Positions 1 through 7,850 of a stretch of 64,000 nt of DNA are shown here, in pieces. The stretch comes from Duganella sp. OV510 (GTDB taxonomy: Bacteria > Pseudomonadota > Gammaproteobacteria > Burkholderiales > Burkholderiaceae_D). The position numbers were made by a program, and so were the translations under genes. Location of the stretch: positions 1 to 64,000 of the forward strand of contig NZ_FNEQ01000013.1 in assembly GCF_900100205.1 (NCBI RefSeq). The letters run 5' to 3'. How positions within the stretch are numbered: position 1 is the first letter of the stretch; each line of letters opens with the position of its first letter. The notes under the pieces are model-generated. The model did not search any database. It was not told where the DNA came from and saw only the letters and a program-made list of their open reading frames with translations.

Positions 1-88
1 ACCCCTTCCCATCCCGAACAGGACCGTGAAACGACTCTACGCCGATGATAGTGCTGCAACCAGTGTGAAAGTAGGTTATCGTCAAGCT
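1..88 (+). rRNA. rrf: 5S ribosomal RNA, 3' part
   Basis: The window opens inside a 5S rRNA. The conserved CCCGAAC block, the GCCGATGATAGTG helix region and the closing GTGAAAGTAGGTTATCGTCA are all present, as in betaproteobacterial 5S genes. The 5' part lies before the window, so this is the end of an rRNA operon. The exact 3' end is estimated. It is followed by a strong hairpin terminator. Confidence 0.9.
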
Positions 89-98
89 AGTTATTTAG

Positions 99-158
99 AA
101 AAATCCCCATCAGCCTGAACGCGCTCAAGATCGCGCTCAGTGCAGATGGGGATTTTTT
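99..158. terminator. Bidirectional terminator between the rRNA operon and the GDYXXLXY gene
   Basis: A 13-bp inverted repeat, 99-111 against 145-157 (arm AAAAATCCCCATC), encloses a loop that contains a smaller GCGC palindrome. The arm sequence gives a T run on either strand, so it can end both the rRNA transcript on the plus strand and the converging membrane-protein operon on the minus strand, which stops at 163. Confidence 0.8.
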
Positions 159-162
159 GCGT

Positions 163-1704
163 TTACATCTTCTCCAGATTTTCGCCGCGCAGATTGACCA
201 GCAGCGCGCGGCCATCGCCGTCGACACGGAATTCGCCATATCTGGCTTTCGCCCATCGTTGCGCCTCACCTTCCTTGAAATACCAGGCATTGCCGTGGCG
301 CGGCAACTCGATCAGCAGTTCATCCGGCGCCAGCGTTTGATCGTTGGCTTCGCGCTGCAAGGCCGCGATACCGTTCGCATCCAGCCGGGCAATCACTTTG
401 GCACGGCGACCTGTTTCGCTCAATTTGGGAAAGCGAAAATTCAGCGCCATATAGTCGCCCTGCATCAGCGAGCGCGGATCGACCGGCGCCAGTTCGATAA
501 AGACAACACGGCCATTGCTGATCAGGTTTTCTTTCTGCCAGATGGCGCCGTTGCCGATGATCAGCGTGGCCAGTAGCGTAACCAGGATGCCGGATTTCAG
601 CGTGGCCGCCGGAGCCACCGATACCGGCCGCTCGCCGCGCCCGCGCCGATCCATCCAGCCGAGCACGCCGAAGCCTGCGCCGATGACCACCATCACCAGG
701 CCCTTGGTCGCCAGCGGCATATTGAGCTGGTAATAGAAGCTGCCTACGATCCATGCCGCAGTGACGCCGGCAGCCGTCGCCAGCAACCAGCGGCTGCCGG
801 CCAGGCAAATAGCGATCACCAGCAGCGCGCTGCCCAACAAAGGCATCAACCAGGCAAGCATTGCGCACAATGCGGCGGCAGCCAGCATGCGCGGTGCACG
901 CACCACAGGCCAGCGCCTGGCCAGCAGGGCGCCAGCAGCGACAGCCATCGCCAGCGACACAACGGCCGGCAATGGATGGCTGACGATTTCGCCGTGACGG
1001 TCACCGGCCCAGGATCCCATGCCTGCGCCGACAATAAAGGTTTTGCCCGATGCGTAGGCAAGGCCAAGCAAGGCCACCACGATCCAGCCGCCAGCGGCCG
1101 ATTCCAGCACAATCATGCGCGAGGCGTTGGCGCCGGAAACCTGGCTGCGATCACTGGCCAACGTCGCCGCAACCCAGACCAGCACGACGCATTGCAGGCC
1201 GCCCCATAGCTGCATGGCGTCGAAGCGGCTATTGTTGGACACGGTGGCGATCACCGCCACACAGGCCAATGCACCCAGCAGCACGCGCAGCCATTGCTGC
1301 CGCACTATCCAGGCCATGCCCATAAATAGCAGTGCCAGCAAGGCACCGGCAGCGGCGTGCGGCAAATCCTGATACAGGCGCAGTGCAAACAGGTAGCTGG
1401 CCACCAGCATCGAGGGCAAGGCCATCTGCTCGATAAAGCCACCCGGTTGCGCTATTTGCAGCGCAAGAATCGCCATCGCCAGAAAAACCGCGCCAAGGAA
1501 ATAAGCCATCGGCCCGTGATTCAACGCATTTCCGGCCTGCACAATAACCAGTACCGCAAACGGAATCGCCACCAGCCACGCACCCAGCGCGCTCATCAGG
1601 ACAATGGGCCACGGCCGCGTGATATCTTCCTGCTGCGCATGATGTGGCAAGATGCCGCGCGCGCTGGCTGCCCGAATAAGGTCGTTCAAACGTTGTTGGC
1701 TCAT
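163..1704 (-). CDS. GDYXXLXY-domain membrane protein (with DUF4401-like region)
   Basis: This 513-residue protein is an integral membrane protein. After a short cytoplasmic start there are about a dozen hydrophobic segments (roughly residues 30-385), followed by a soluble C-terminal domain that begins near residue 416 with the family signature GDYMALNF and holds a charged region rich in R, E and L. DUF4401-type membrane regions are commonly found with GDYXXLXY domains and with DUF2157 partners, which matches the neighbour upstream. The ATG overlaps the stop of that gene in an ATGA arrangement, so the two are probably translationally coupled. The biochemical function of the family is unknown; a membrane complex of the two proteins is an inference from co-occurrence. 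Confidence 0.8.
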   Translation of the reverse strand: MSQQRLNDLIRAASARGILPHHAQQEDITRPWPIVLMSALGAWLVAIPFAVLVIVQAGNALNHGPMAYFLGAVFLAMAILALQIAQPGGFIEQMALPSMLVASYLFALRLYQDLPHAAAGALLALLFMGMAWIVRQQWLRVLLGALACVAVIATVSNNSRFDAMQLWGGLQCVVLVWVAATLASDRSQVSGANASRMIVLESAAGGWIVVALLGLAYASGKTFIVGAGMGSWAGDRHGEIVSHPLPAVVSLAMAVAAGALLARRWPVVRAPRMLAAAALCAMLAWLMPLLGSALLVIAICLAGSRWLLATAAGVTAAWIVGSFYYQLNMPLATKGLVMVVIGAGFGVLGWMDRRGRGERPVSVAPAATLKSGILVTLLATLIIGNGAIWQKENLISNGRVVFIELAPVDPRSLMQGDYMALNFRFPKLSETGRRAKVIARLDANGIAALQREANDQTLAPDELLIELPRHGNAWYFKEGEAQRWAKARYGEFRVDGDGRALLVNLRGENLEKM

Positions 1705-2633
1705 GCTCCCACCCCCGCATGATGCAAGCGCGTCAGATGCATGATGTATTTGACCGTGCCTGCCAGCAGCGCCGCAGCGATACAGCCGATCAGCAACATG
1801 CCGATGATTTCCGCCTCAATCAGCACGCGGGCAACACCTGCCACCAGCAGCACATTGATGCCCAGCCCCAGCGCACTGATGACGAACACATCAAACAGTG
1901 CGCGCCGGCTGTAGGCATAAGCGCTGGCAGCCAGCGCTGCCAGGGTGAGTGGATAAATGATGGCGCCGCCTTCGCCGAACAGGCTGAGCACGCCGAAGAA
2001 CACCATGCCGGCAGCCGCGTAGATGATGCACAACCGTACCGGCCAGTTTCCTGCGCCGGGCGCATGGCGCAGGGCGAACGCCAGCGCGAGCGCCGGCAAC
2101 CATGATCCGGTACTACCATGGAACACTGAGCGCGTATCAGCAGCGCCGGACCACAACAGCGGCGCCGTCAGGGCCACCACCGCCCACGCCGTCCAAAGCA
2201 CGGCGTGGCGCACGCTCAGGCATAGCGGCAAGGTCAGCGCGGCCCACAGCGCAAACAACTGCCATGGATCGGCGCCGGTTTGGTAAGTCTGGCCGAAATG
2301 GGCGAACAGGCCGCCGCAGGCCAGGAAGCCCAGCAGCGACAGCGGTACGCGCAGCGCCGGACGGCGCCAGGCGCCAAGCAGACTGCCGGCCAGCACGATT
2401 TCCAGCAGCGCAAAGCGTCCCAGGCCCGATAGCGCTTGCCAGTTGGCGGCGATCCAGAACAGCACGCCCAGTCCACCGAGCGCGGCGCCTAGCAGGCTGA
2501 TACCCGTCTGCAGGTGGGCAGATAGCGCAGGCGGCGCGTCTTCGAGGCCGGCGAGCCGTTTGAGTTCTGCATGATGTTGGGCTGACAGCTGATACTTGTC
2601 CGTCAGCGCGAGTATGGCCAGGCGTAGATTCAT
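1701..2633 (-). CDS. DUF2157 domain membrane protein
   Basis: About 310 residues. The N-terminal cytoplasmic section (LRLAILALTDKYQLS, then a helical AELKRLAGLED stretch) is followed by about eight to nine hydrophobic segments, the pattern of DUF2157 proteins. I chose the ATG at 2633 because the family-like sequence starts there and GGAC lies just upstream; in-frame starts at 2657 and 2672 would add 8-13 atypical residues. It is the first gene of a two-gene operon with the GDYXXLXY protein, with a 4-base overlap. It diverges from the DHH gene at 2766, so both promoters must lie in 2634-2765. Function unknown. Confidence 0.75.
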   Translation of the reverse strand: MNLRLAILALTDKYQLSAQHHAELKRLAGLEDAPPALSAHLQTGISLLGAALGGLGVLFWIAANWQALSGLGRFALLEIVLAGSLLGAWRRPALRVPLSLLGFLACGGLFAHFGQTYQTGADPWQLFALWAALTLPLCLSVRHAVLWTAWAVVALTAPLLWSGAADTRSVFHGSTGSWLPALALAFALRHAPGAGNWPVRLCIIYAAAGMVFFGVLSLFGEGGAIIYPLTLAALAASAYAYSRRALFDVFVISALGLGINVLLVAGVARVLIEAEIIGMLLIGCIAAALLAGTVKYIMHLTRLHHAGVGA

Positions 2634-2765
2634 GAGCGTCCATTTTTCAGTGTGTTGCATATAGCTTAACATGCTGACTTAATGCAACGCGCACTCACTA
2701 ATTGTGGGCAGGCCGTCAATTGAGTTGTATTATTTACCGGTGTCCAACCCAACTGAGGTAGATCC

Positions 2766-3701
2766 ATGGCAGATGCAAAAAAATATCGCTTGGTAACTCG
2801 TAGCGATTTTGATGGTTTGGTGTGCGCGGTGCTGTTGAAGCACCTGGACATGATCGATGAGATTCTGTTCGTACACCCGAAGGACATGCAGGACGGGAAA
2901 ATCACGATTACCGACCGTGATATCACCACCAATCTGCCGTATGTGGCGGGTGCGCATCTGGCGTTTGACCACCACTTGTCGGAGACGATCCGCAATACCG
3001 GCGAGCGCAAGAATCACGTCATTCACCCGGAAGCGCCGTCCGCCGCGCGCGTGGTGTATGACTACTATGGCGGCCTGAAAGCTTTCCCGGCGTCGTGGGA
3101 CGACATGATGGCAGCGGTCGACAAGGGCGACGCCGCGCGCTTCAACGAGCAGGAAGTGCTGAATCCGGAAGGCTGGGACCTGCTGAACTTCCTGATGGAT
3201 GCACGTACCGGCCTGGGCCGCTTCCGCGAGTTCCGCATCTCGAACTACAACCTGATGATGGACCTGATCGACTACTGCAAGGACCATTCGATCGCGCAGA
3301 TCATGGAACTGCCGGATGTGAAGGAACGCAAGGAACTGTATTTCGAGCACGCCGAGAAGTGCAAGGAGCAGATCCGCCGCTGCGCCACCGTGCACAAAAA
3401 CCTGGTGGTGCTGGACCTGCGCGATGAAGAGATCATCTTCGCCGGCAACCGCTTCATCGTCTACGCACTGTTCCCGCAGACAAATATCTCGATCCACGTG
3501 CTGTGGGGCCTGAAGAACCAGAACACCGTGTTCGCCACCGGCAAATCGATCCTGAACCGCAGCTCCAAGACCAATATCGGCGCGCTGATGCTGGAATACG
3601 GCGGTGGCGGGCACGAGAATGCCGGCACCTGCCAGGTGGACAACGAGCTGGCGGAAGAGGTACTCGGTGCGCTCATCCACCGCATCAATTCTGACGGCTA
3701 A
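2766..3701 (+). CDS. DHH-family phosphoesterase (exopolyphosphatase-like)
   Basis: 311 residues with the DHH/DHHA1 layout. An N-terminal metal-site motif is seen in RSDFDG (about residues 13-18), the signature DHH appears in AFDHHLS (about 67), a further metal-site aspartate is in AVDKGD (about 119), and the C-terminal DHHA1 substrate-binding loop is GGGGHENAGTC (about 279-289). The family hydrolyses phosphodiester or phosphoanhydride bonds with manganese; members act on polyphosphate, short oligoribonucleotides, pAp or cyclic dinucleotides, and the sequence alone does not decide which. A good ribosome site (CTGAGGTAG) precedes the ATG. It stands alone, ending in a hairpin terminator. Confidence 0.8.
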   Translation: MADAKKYRLVTRSDFDGLVCAVLLKHLDMIDEILFVHPKDMQDGKITITDRDITTNLPYVAGAHLAFDHHLSETIRNTGERKNHVIHPEAPSAARVVYDYYGGLKAFPASWDDMMAAVDKGDAARFNEQEVLNPEGWDLLNFLMDARTGLGRFREFRISNYNLMMDLIDYCKDHSIAQIMELPDVKERKELYFEHAEKCKEQIRRCATVHKNLVVLDLRDEEIIFAGNRFIVYALFPQTNISIHVLWGLKNQNTVFATGKSILNRSSKTNIGALMLEYGGGGHENAGTCQVDNELAEEVLGALIHRINSDG

Positions 3702-3702
3702 T

Positions 3703-3728
3703 AAAAAAGCGCCCGAGGGCGCTTTATT
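3703..3728. terminator. Bidirectional intrinsic terminator
   Basis: A 9-bp stem, AAAGCGCCC (3706-3714) against GGGCGCTTT (3717-3725), is flanked by an A run on the left and a T-rich run on the right. It lies between the stop codons of the converging DHH and flavin oxidoreductase genes and can serve both. Confidence 0.85.
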
Positions 3729-3733
3729 TACAT

Positions 3734-4990
3734 TCAGAACTCTTTTTCAGGCATCGCAATCTGGTTGTCGGTGCTGAACTGGTAGTCCTTGAAGACGTGT
3801 TCCGCGCTTAACACCTGGTACTCGCCATCCGGCTTCTTGAACGAGGTGTCCTTCAGCTTGTAGGTGTAGTGGCCGCAGGTCCAGCAGTTGAAGTTGCGCA
3901 TATGGGTGCACAGGCAGGTCTTGTCCATGACCACCACGTTCTTCTGTTCCGGGTGCGCTTCCACTTCGCGGTTGTACGAGTTGATGTAGGCGCAATTGCC
4001 GCTGGCGTCCAGCAGGTAGCCATACGATTCGCAGCCCGGACGGATGCCGGAGCCAATCGCCGGTGTGTTCTTCAGCATACGCATCGGATAGCCGGTCGGC
4101 GAGACGCCGTTGACGATCACGTCTTCTTCCGAGGCCTTGAAGTATTCCTGCTTGACCTTGTCCGGCAGACCGCATTCCTTGGTGACGGTGAAGCGGGTCG
4201 CTACCTGCACGCCAGCCGCACCGGCTTCCAGGAAGCTGACCGCGTCCGAACCGGTGAAGATGCCGCCGGCGGCGATCAGTGGAATGTCCAGATTTTCCGC
4301 CTTGAAGTAAGCCAGCAACTCCTTGGTGATGGTCATCAGGTCGTAGTCTTTCCAATCCTCCAGGCCGAAACCGAGGTGGCCGCCGGCCAGCGGGCCTTCG
4401 ACGATGACGAAGTCCGGCAGACGGTTCAGCTTGGCATTCTTGCGCAGGAAGATCTGCAGTGCACGCACTGACGAGACGATGATGCCCAGCTTGGCTTCAC
4501 GGAAGCGTGGATGGTCGGCCATCAGGGCGAACGAGCCGAAGTGCAGGCCGGCTGACAGCGTGATGCCGTCGATGCCGGCGTCCAGCGCCGCGTTCAGGCG
4601 GGTGCGCAGGGTTTCGCGCGGACCGTTCATGGTCAGCTTTTCCATGCAGTTGACGAAGATCAGGCCAGGGCCTTGTTTCGCCTTCATGGTGGCGCCGATG
4701 TGCAGGCGCTGTGCTTCTGCCAGGCGCTCCAGGTCGAACTGGACAATCGACTTGTCCATATTGTTGATGTTGTGCTTGTACAGCTTGGTCTTGTCCTTGA
4801 CGAAGCTGGTATCGAACTTGCGATCCGATACGTCTTCCACCATGGCATCCGAGATGTGGCCTATGCCGCCCAGGCGGGCCGCTTCCAGTGCCAGTTCCGA
4901 GGTCGAAATATCGACACCCATTCCGCCGATCATGATGGGCACATATTCTTCATTGCCAAATCGCAGGCGGAAATCATCAACACGTTTCAT
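3734..4990 (-). CDS. Flavin-dependent oxidoreductase, nitronate monooxygenase family
   Basis: 418 residues with a TIM-barrel flavoprotein pattern: an N-terminal PIMIGGMGVDIS strand-loop, a glycine-rich GGIGHISDAM segment, the catalytic-type histidine in AGGHLGFG (about residues 200-206), and the phosphate-binding loops AAGGIFTGSDA and GAAGVQVATRF. This fits the NMO/FabK superfamily, which uses FMN to oxidise nitronates or reduce enoyl substrates; the real substrate here cannot be told. The protein extends past the barrel into a C-terminal tail with four clustered cysteines (about C359, C361, C369, C372). It is a single-gene unit, convergent with the DHH gene. Confidence 0.75.
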   Translation of the reverse strand: MKRVDDFRLRFGNEEYVPIMIGGMGVDISTSELALEAARLGGIGHISDAMVEDVSDRKFDTSFVKDKTKLYKHNINNMDKSIVQFDLERLAEAQRLHIGATMKAKQGPGLIFVNCMEKLTMNGPRETLRTRLNAALDAGIDGITLSAGLHFGSFALMADHPRFREAKLGIIVSSVRALQIFLRKNAKLNRLPDFVIVEGPLAGGHLGFGLEDWKDYDLMTITKELLAYFKAENLDIPLIAAGGIFTGSDAVSFLEAGAAGVQVATRFTVTKECGLPDKVKQEYFKASEEDVIVNGVSPTGYPMRMLKNTPAIGSGIRPGCESYGYLLDASGNCAYINSYNREVEAHPEQKNVVVMDKTCLCTHMRNFNCWTCGHYTYKLKDTSFKKPDGEYQVLSAEHVFKDYQFSTDNQIAMPEKEF

Positions 4991-5127
4991 TGCTATCCTT
5001 AGACTACCGAGGTTAATTGCGGTCGCGCGGCAGTACGCATAATCGGAGCACCGATTTATTCTACTCCATGTGTACTACAGCTATATGACGGCGCGGCCAC
5101 GCGAAGCAGGCCGGCGGCGGACGAGTA

Positions 5128-5613
5128 TCAGTCGCGGAAGTTGTTGAATTCCAGCGGCAGATCGGTCGCTTCCTTGCGCAGCAGCGCCATGGCAGCCTGC
5201 AGGTCGTCGCGCTTGGCGCCGGTGATGCGCACCGATTCACCCTGGATCGCGGCTTGCACCTTCATCTTGCTGTCCTTGATGATGCGCACGATTTTCTTGG
5301 CGTCATCGGACTCGATACCGTTCTTGACCTTGATGACCTGGCGCACCTTGTCGCCGCCGATTTTCTTGATCTCGCCATCTTCGAGGAAGCGCACGTCGAC
5401 CTTGCGCTTGCCCAGCTTGCCGATCAGTACATCACGCACTTGTTGCATCTGGAAATCGGAATCGGCGGTTACGGTCAGTTCGCGTTCCTTCTGTTCGACG
5501 GCGGCGCCGGTACCTTTGAAGTCAAAGCGCGTGCCGATCTCTTTTTGAGATTGCTCGACAGCATTCTTCACTTCGATCATATCGGCTTCCAAAACTACAT
5601 CAAACGACGGCAT
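5128..5613 (-). CDS. YajQ-family cyclic-di-GMP-binding protein
   Basis: 161 residues, the usual length of YajQ proteins, colinear with the family from MPSFDVV through SQKEIGTRFDFKGT to the C-terminal LPLEFNNFRD. The fold is two ferredoxin-like halves. Members bind nucleotides; in Xanthomonas a YajQ protein binds cyclic di-GMP and alters transcription by partnering a LysR-type regulator. A GGAAAT ribosome site precedes the ATG. It diverges from murB with a 155-base shared upstream region. The family call is firm; ligand binding here is inferred from the family. Confidence 0.9.
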   Translation of the reverse strand: MPSFDVVLEADMIEVKNAVEQSQKEIGTRFDFKGTGAAVEQKERELTVTADSDFQMQQVRDVLIGKLGKRKVDVRFLEDGEIKKIGGDKVRQVIKVKNGIESDDAKKIVRIIKDSKMKVQAAIQGESVRITGAKRDDLQAAMALLRKEATDLPLEFNNFRD

Positions 5614-5712
5614 AACTATTTCCTTTTTCGTGTGGCACGCAGCAGGCGTGAGCCGGCTGCATCAAAGACTGATATTTTAACGGACAACCTGCCGTTCGCT
5701 GCCATATGGGCG

Positions 5713-5741
5713 CTGGTTTTTTGCTTGTTTGGCTCTATAAT
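5713..5741 (+). promoter_or_regulatory. Probable murB promoter
   Basis: A perfect -10 hexamer TATAAT (5736-5741) lies 28 bases before the murB start. At 17 bases spacing the -35 is a weak CTGGTT (5713-5718). This is the only good sigma-70 match in the yajQ/murB divergent region. Confidence 0.5.
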
Positions 5742-5768
5742 CGATCAAATTTCTTGATTATTTCCCTC

Positions 5769-6788
5769 ATGTCATCCCCGATTCCTGTTCTACATCAATT
5801 TTCGCTGCAATCCCTGAATACTTTTGGCATCGCCGCCATCGCACGGGCTTATCTGCGTGTCACAAAAAAAGAGCAATTGCTCGGCGTTTATGCTGATGGC
5901 GCTTGGGCTACTTTGCCGAAGCTGATTTTGGGCGGCGGCAGCAATGTACTGCTGACAGGTGATTTTGATGGCCTGGTTTTACATATCGGACTCGAAGGAA
6001 AAGAGCTGATTGGCGGCAATGAGCAGCACCATTTTGTCCGTGCGGCAGCCGGTGAAAACTGGCATGCGTTTGTACAATGGACGCTCGCCCAGGGCCTTGG
6101 TGGACTGGAGAATCTGTCGCTGATTCCTGGCACGGTAGGCGCCGCGCCGATCCAGAATATTGGCGCCTACGGGCTGGAAATCAAGGATGTCTTCCATAGC
6201 GTGACGGTGTTTGATCCGCACAGCGGCGAAACGCGCGTGATGGATGCGGCGGCGTGCCGTTTCGGCTATCGCGATAGCGTGTTCAAGCGGGAAGGCCGGC
6301 ACCTGATTATCCTTGACGTGACCTTTGCCTTGCCGAAGCAGTGGGCGCCGAACCTGCGCTATGCGGAGCTGGCGGCGGAGCCGGGCATGGCCGACGCACC
6401 GACGCCGCAGCAGGTGGCCGATGCGGTGATCGCCATTCGCAGCCGCAAGCTGCCGGATCCGGCGGTGATCGGCAATGCCGGCAGCTTCTTCAAGAATCCG
6501 GTGATGGAGGGCGCGCAATGCGCGGCGCTGCTGGAGCGCTTCCCGAATCTGGTACATCACGCGCAGCCGGATGGCAGCGAGAAGCTGGCCGCCGGCTGGC
6601 TGATCGACCAGTGCGGCTGGAAGGGCAGGAACCTTGGCGCCGCCGGTGTCTATCCGAAACAGGCGCTGGTGCTGGTGAATAACGGCGGCGCCAGTGGCGC
6701 CGATGTGGTGGCGCTGGCACGCGCGATCCAGGCCGACGTGCAGGCGCGCTACGGCGTCCTGCTGGAACCCGAACCTGTGTTCATCTAA
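5769..6788 (+). CDS. murB: UDP-N-acetylmuramate dehydrogenase
   Basis: MurB reduces UDP-GlcNAc-enolpyruvate to UDP-MurNAc with NADPH and FAD, the second committed step of peptidoglycan synthesis. At 339 residues it matches the longer type I enzyme. Visible motifs are the FAD-binding ILGGGSNVLL (about 55-64), GTVGAAPIQNIGAYG (about 119-133), the active-site serine loop GNAGSFFKNP, AAGWLIDQCGWKG, and the C-terminal glutamate in LEPEPVF. I start at ATG 5769; the upstream in-frame ATG at 5706 would add 21 hydrophobic residues and would precede the probable promoter. Its stop codon runs directly into a 43-bp palindrome. Confidence 0.95.
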   Translation: MSSPIPVLHQFSLQSLNTFGIAAIARAYLRVTKKEQLLGVYADGAWATLPKLILGGGSNVLLTGDFDGLVLHIGLEGKELIGGNEQHHFVRAAAGENWHAFVQWTLAQGLGGLENLSLIPGTVGAAPIQNIGAYGLEIKDVFHSVTVFDPHSGETRVMDAAACRFGYRDSVFKREGRHLIILDVTFALPKQWAPNLRYAELAAEPGMADAPTPQQVADAVIAIRSRKLPDPAVIGNAGSFFKNPVMEGAQCAALLERFPNLVHHAQPDGSEKLAAGWLIDQCGWKGRNLGAAGVYPKQALVLVNNGGASGADVVALARAIQADVQARYGVLLEPEPVFI

Positions 6789-6876
6789 AACCCGGGGTCA
6801 GTTCTGCCAAACGTACACGAGCTCAACCATTTCATGGTTGAGCTCGTGTACGTTTGGCAGAACTGACCCCGGGTTT
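6788..6876. repeat. Long palindromic intergenic repeat, copy 1 (perfect)
   Basis: A perfect 43-bp inverted repeat, 6788-6830 against 6834-6876, with a 3-base loop. The arm carries the core GGTCAGTTCTGCCAAACGT shared with copies at 37659 and 60108. It begins at the last base of the murB stop codon and ends 4 bases before the stop of the converging GAF gene. It resembles REP-type elements of the kind moved by RAYT transposases, or an unusually strong bidirectional terminator. No transposase is nearby. Confidence 0.9.
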
Positions 6877-6880
6877 AGGG

Positions 6881-7813
6881 TTAGGGGCGGGCGGCCTGGA
6901 CTAGTTCGATGGCGGTGCGGGCGTCTTCCGGGTAGATCGAGCTGCCAGTGTGGCAGGCGGCGCGCAAGGCGGCGTCGCTGATGCCGGGGAGTGATTCACC
7001 AGTCACCGAGAGGCTGATTCGGTGCAGCTGGCTGGTGACGATCGAGCGCCGCGAGGCCATGTTCAGGATGACGCCAAATTCATCGTGGCCAATACGCGCC
7101 ACCAGGTCGCCCGCACGGCATTCGCGCTCGATCCGGCGCGAGATGTCGGCCAGCGCTTCCGGCAGCATCTCGATGCCGTTGACGCGCACCACACCCACAC
7201 CCAGATGCCCGTTGTTGCCCTGCGCGGCGGCCAGCCTGGCCTGTAGCTGCTCATAGAAGAAGGAACGGTTGGCGGTGCCGCTGGCTTCGTCCAGCGTCAT
7301 GCGCTGCTTCAGCACATTCGGGCCTTCCTGCGTGGCGCGCTGCATCAGCATGGCGGTCATATTGGCCAGCAGTTGCGCGATCTGTTCTTCGCTGTCGTTG
7401 AATTCGCGCGGTTCTTTCCACACCAGCTTCATGACGGCGATGGCTTCGTTGCCGGCGATCAGCGGCACGATCACCATCGCGCGCAGTCCGACCTTGCGGC
7501 AGGCTTCGCGGTTGACGCGCTCGTCGCTTTCGCTGTCGGTGCAAAGCGCGGCGGCGCGGCTGGTCAGCACGCGGCCGGACAGACTGTTCGCCACCGGCAT
7601 GCGGAGGCCCAGTTGCGCCTCGGCGATGCCGCTGGCGGAACGGTAGACGATGGCGTCGTCTTCCAGCAGTTCGACCACTGCGCCATCGGCGCCGGTCAGT
7701 GCCACCGCTTTGGCGGAGGCGGCATCCATCACCGCACTCAGGTCATTGCCCAGGCCAACCAGCTGGACCTGGGCGTCGATGATGGCAAGTAGCTTGTGTG
7801 ATGGTATGTTCAT
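6881..7813 (-). CDS. GAF domain protein with degenerate GGDEF domain
   Basis: About 310 residues. The N-terminal half (about 10-165) is a GAF sensor domain (LTGADGAVVEL, ANSLSGRVL, AMVIVPLI, AVMKLVWKEPREF). The C-terminal half is a shortened GGDEF domain: ANRSFFYEQL and LVARIGHDEFGVIL are recognisable. The signature is GHDEF rather than GGDEF, and the stretch that normally carries the catalytic aspartate and the FKxxND nucleotide-binding residues is missing, so cyclase activity is unlikely. An RxxD motif (RAGD) sits five residues before GHDEF, as in the product-binding I-site, so it may bind cyclic di-GMP. I use ATG 7813; the in-frame ATG 7834 lies inside a terminator hairpin. Confidence 0.75.
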   Translation of the reverse strand: MNIPSHKLLAIIDAQVQLVGLGNDLSAVMDAASAKAVALTGADGAVVELLEDDAIVYRSASGIAEAQLGLRMPVANSLSGRVLTSRAAALCTDSESDERVNREACRKVGLRAMVIVPLIAGNEAIAVMKLVWKEPREFNDSEEQIAQLLANMTAMLMQRATQEGPNVLKQRMTLDEASGTANRSFFYEQLQARLAAAQGNNGHLGVGVVRVNGIEMLPEALADISRRIERECRAGDLVARIGHDEFGVILNMASRRSIVTSQLHRISLSVTGESLPGISDAALRAACHTGSSIYPEDARTAIELVQAARP

Positions 7814-7818
7814 GGTCG

Positions 7819-7846
7819 TAAAAAAAGCAGACATATAGTCTGCTTT
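7819..7846 (-). terminator. Intrinsic terminator after ppnP
   Basis: On the minus strand a 9-bp stem, AAAGCAGAC against GTCTGCTTT (plus-strand arms 7824-7832 and 7838-7846), is followed by a run of seven T. It starts 4 bases after the ppnP stop, so it can end the Wsp/ppnP transcript. It covers the most upstream possible start of the GAF gene. Confidence 0.75.
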
Positions 7847-7850
7847 GAGT

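Noticed and set aside
6788..6876. Reading the palindromes as terminal inverted repeats of an insertion sequence
   Set aside because: The arms are separated by only 3-8 bases, so there is no room for a transposase gene, and no target-site duplication is evident.
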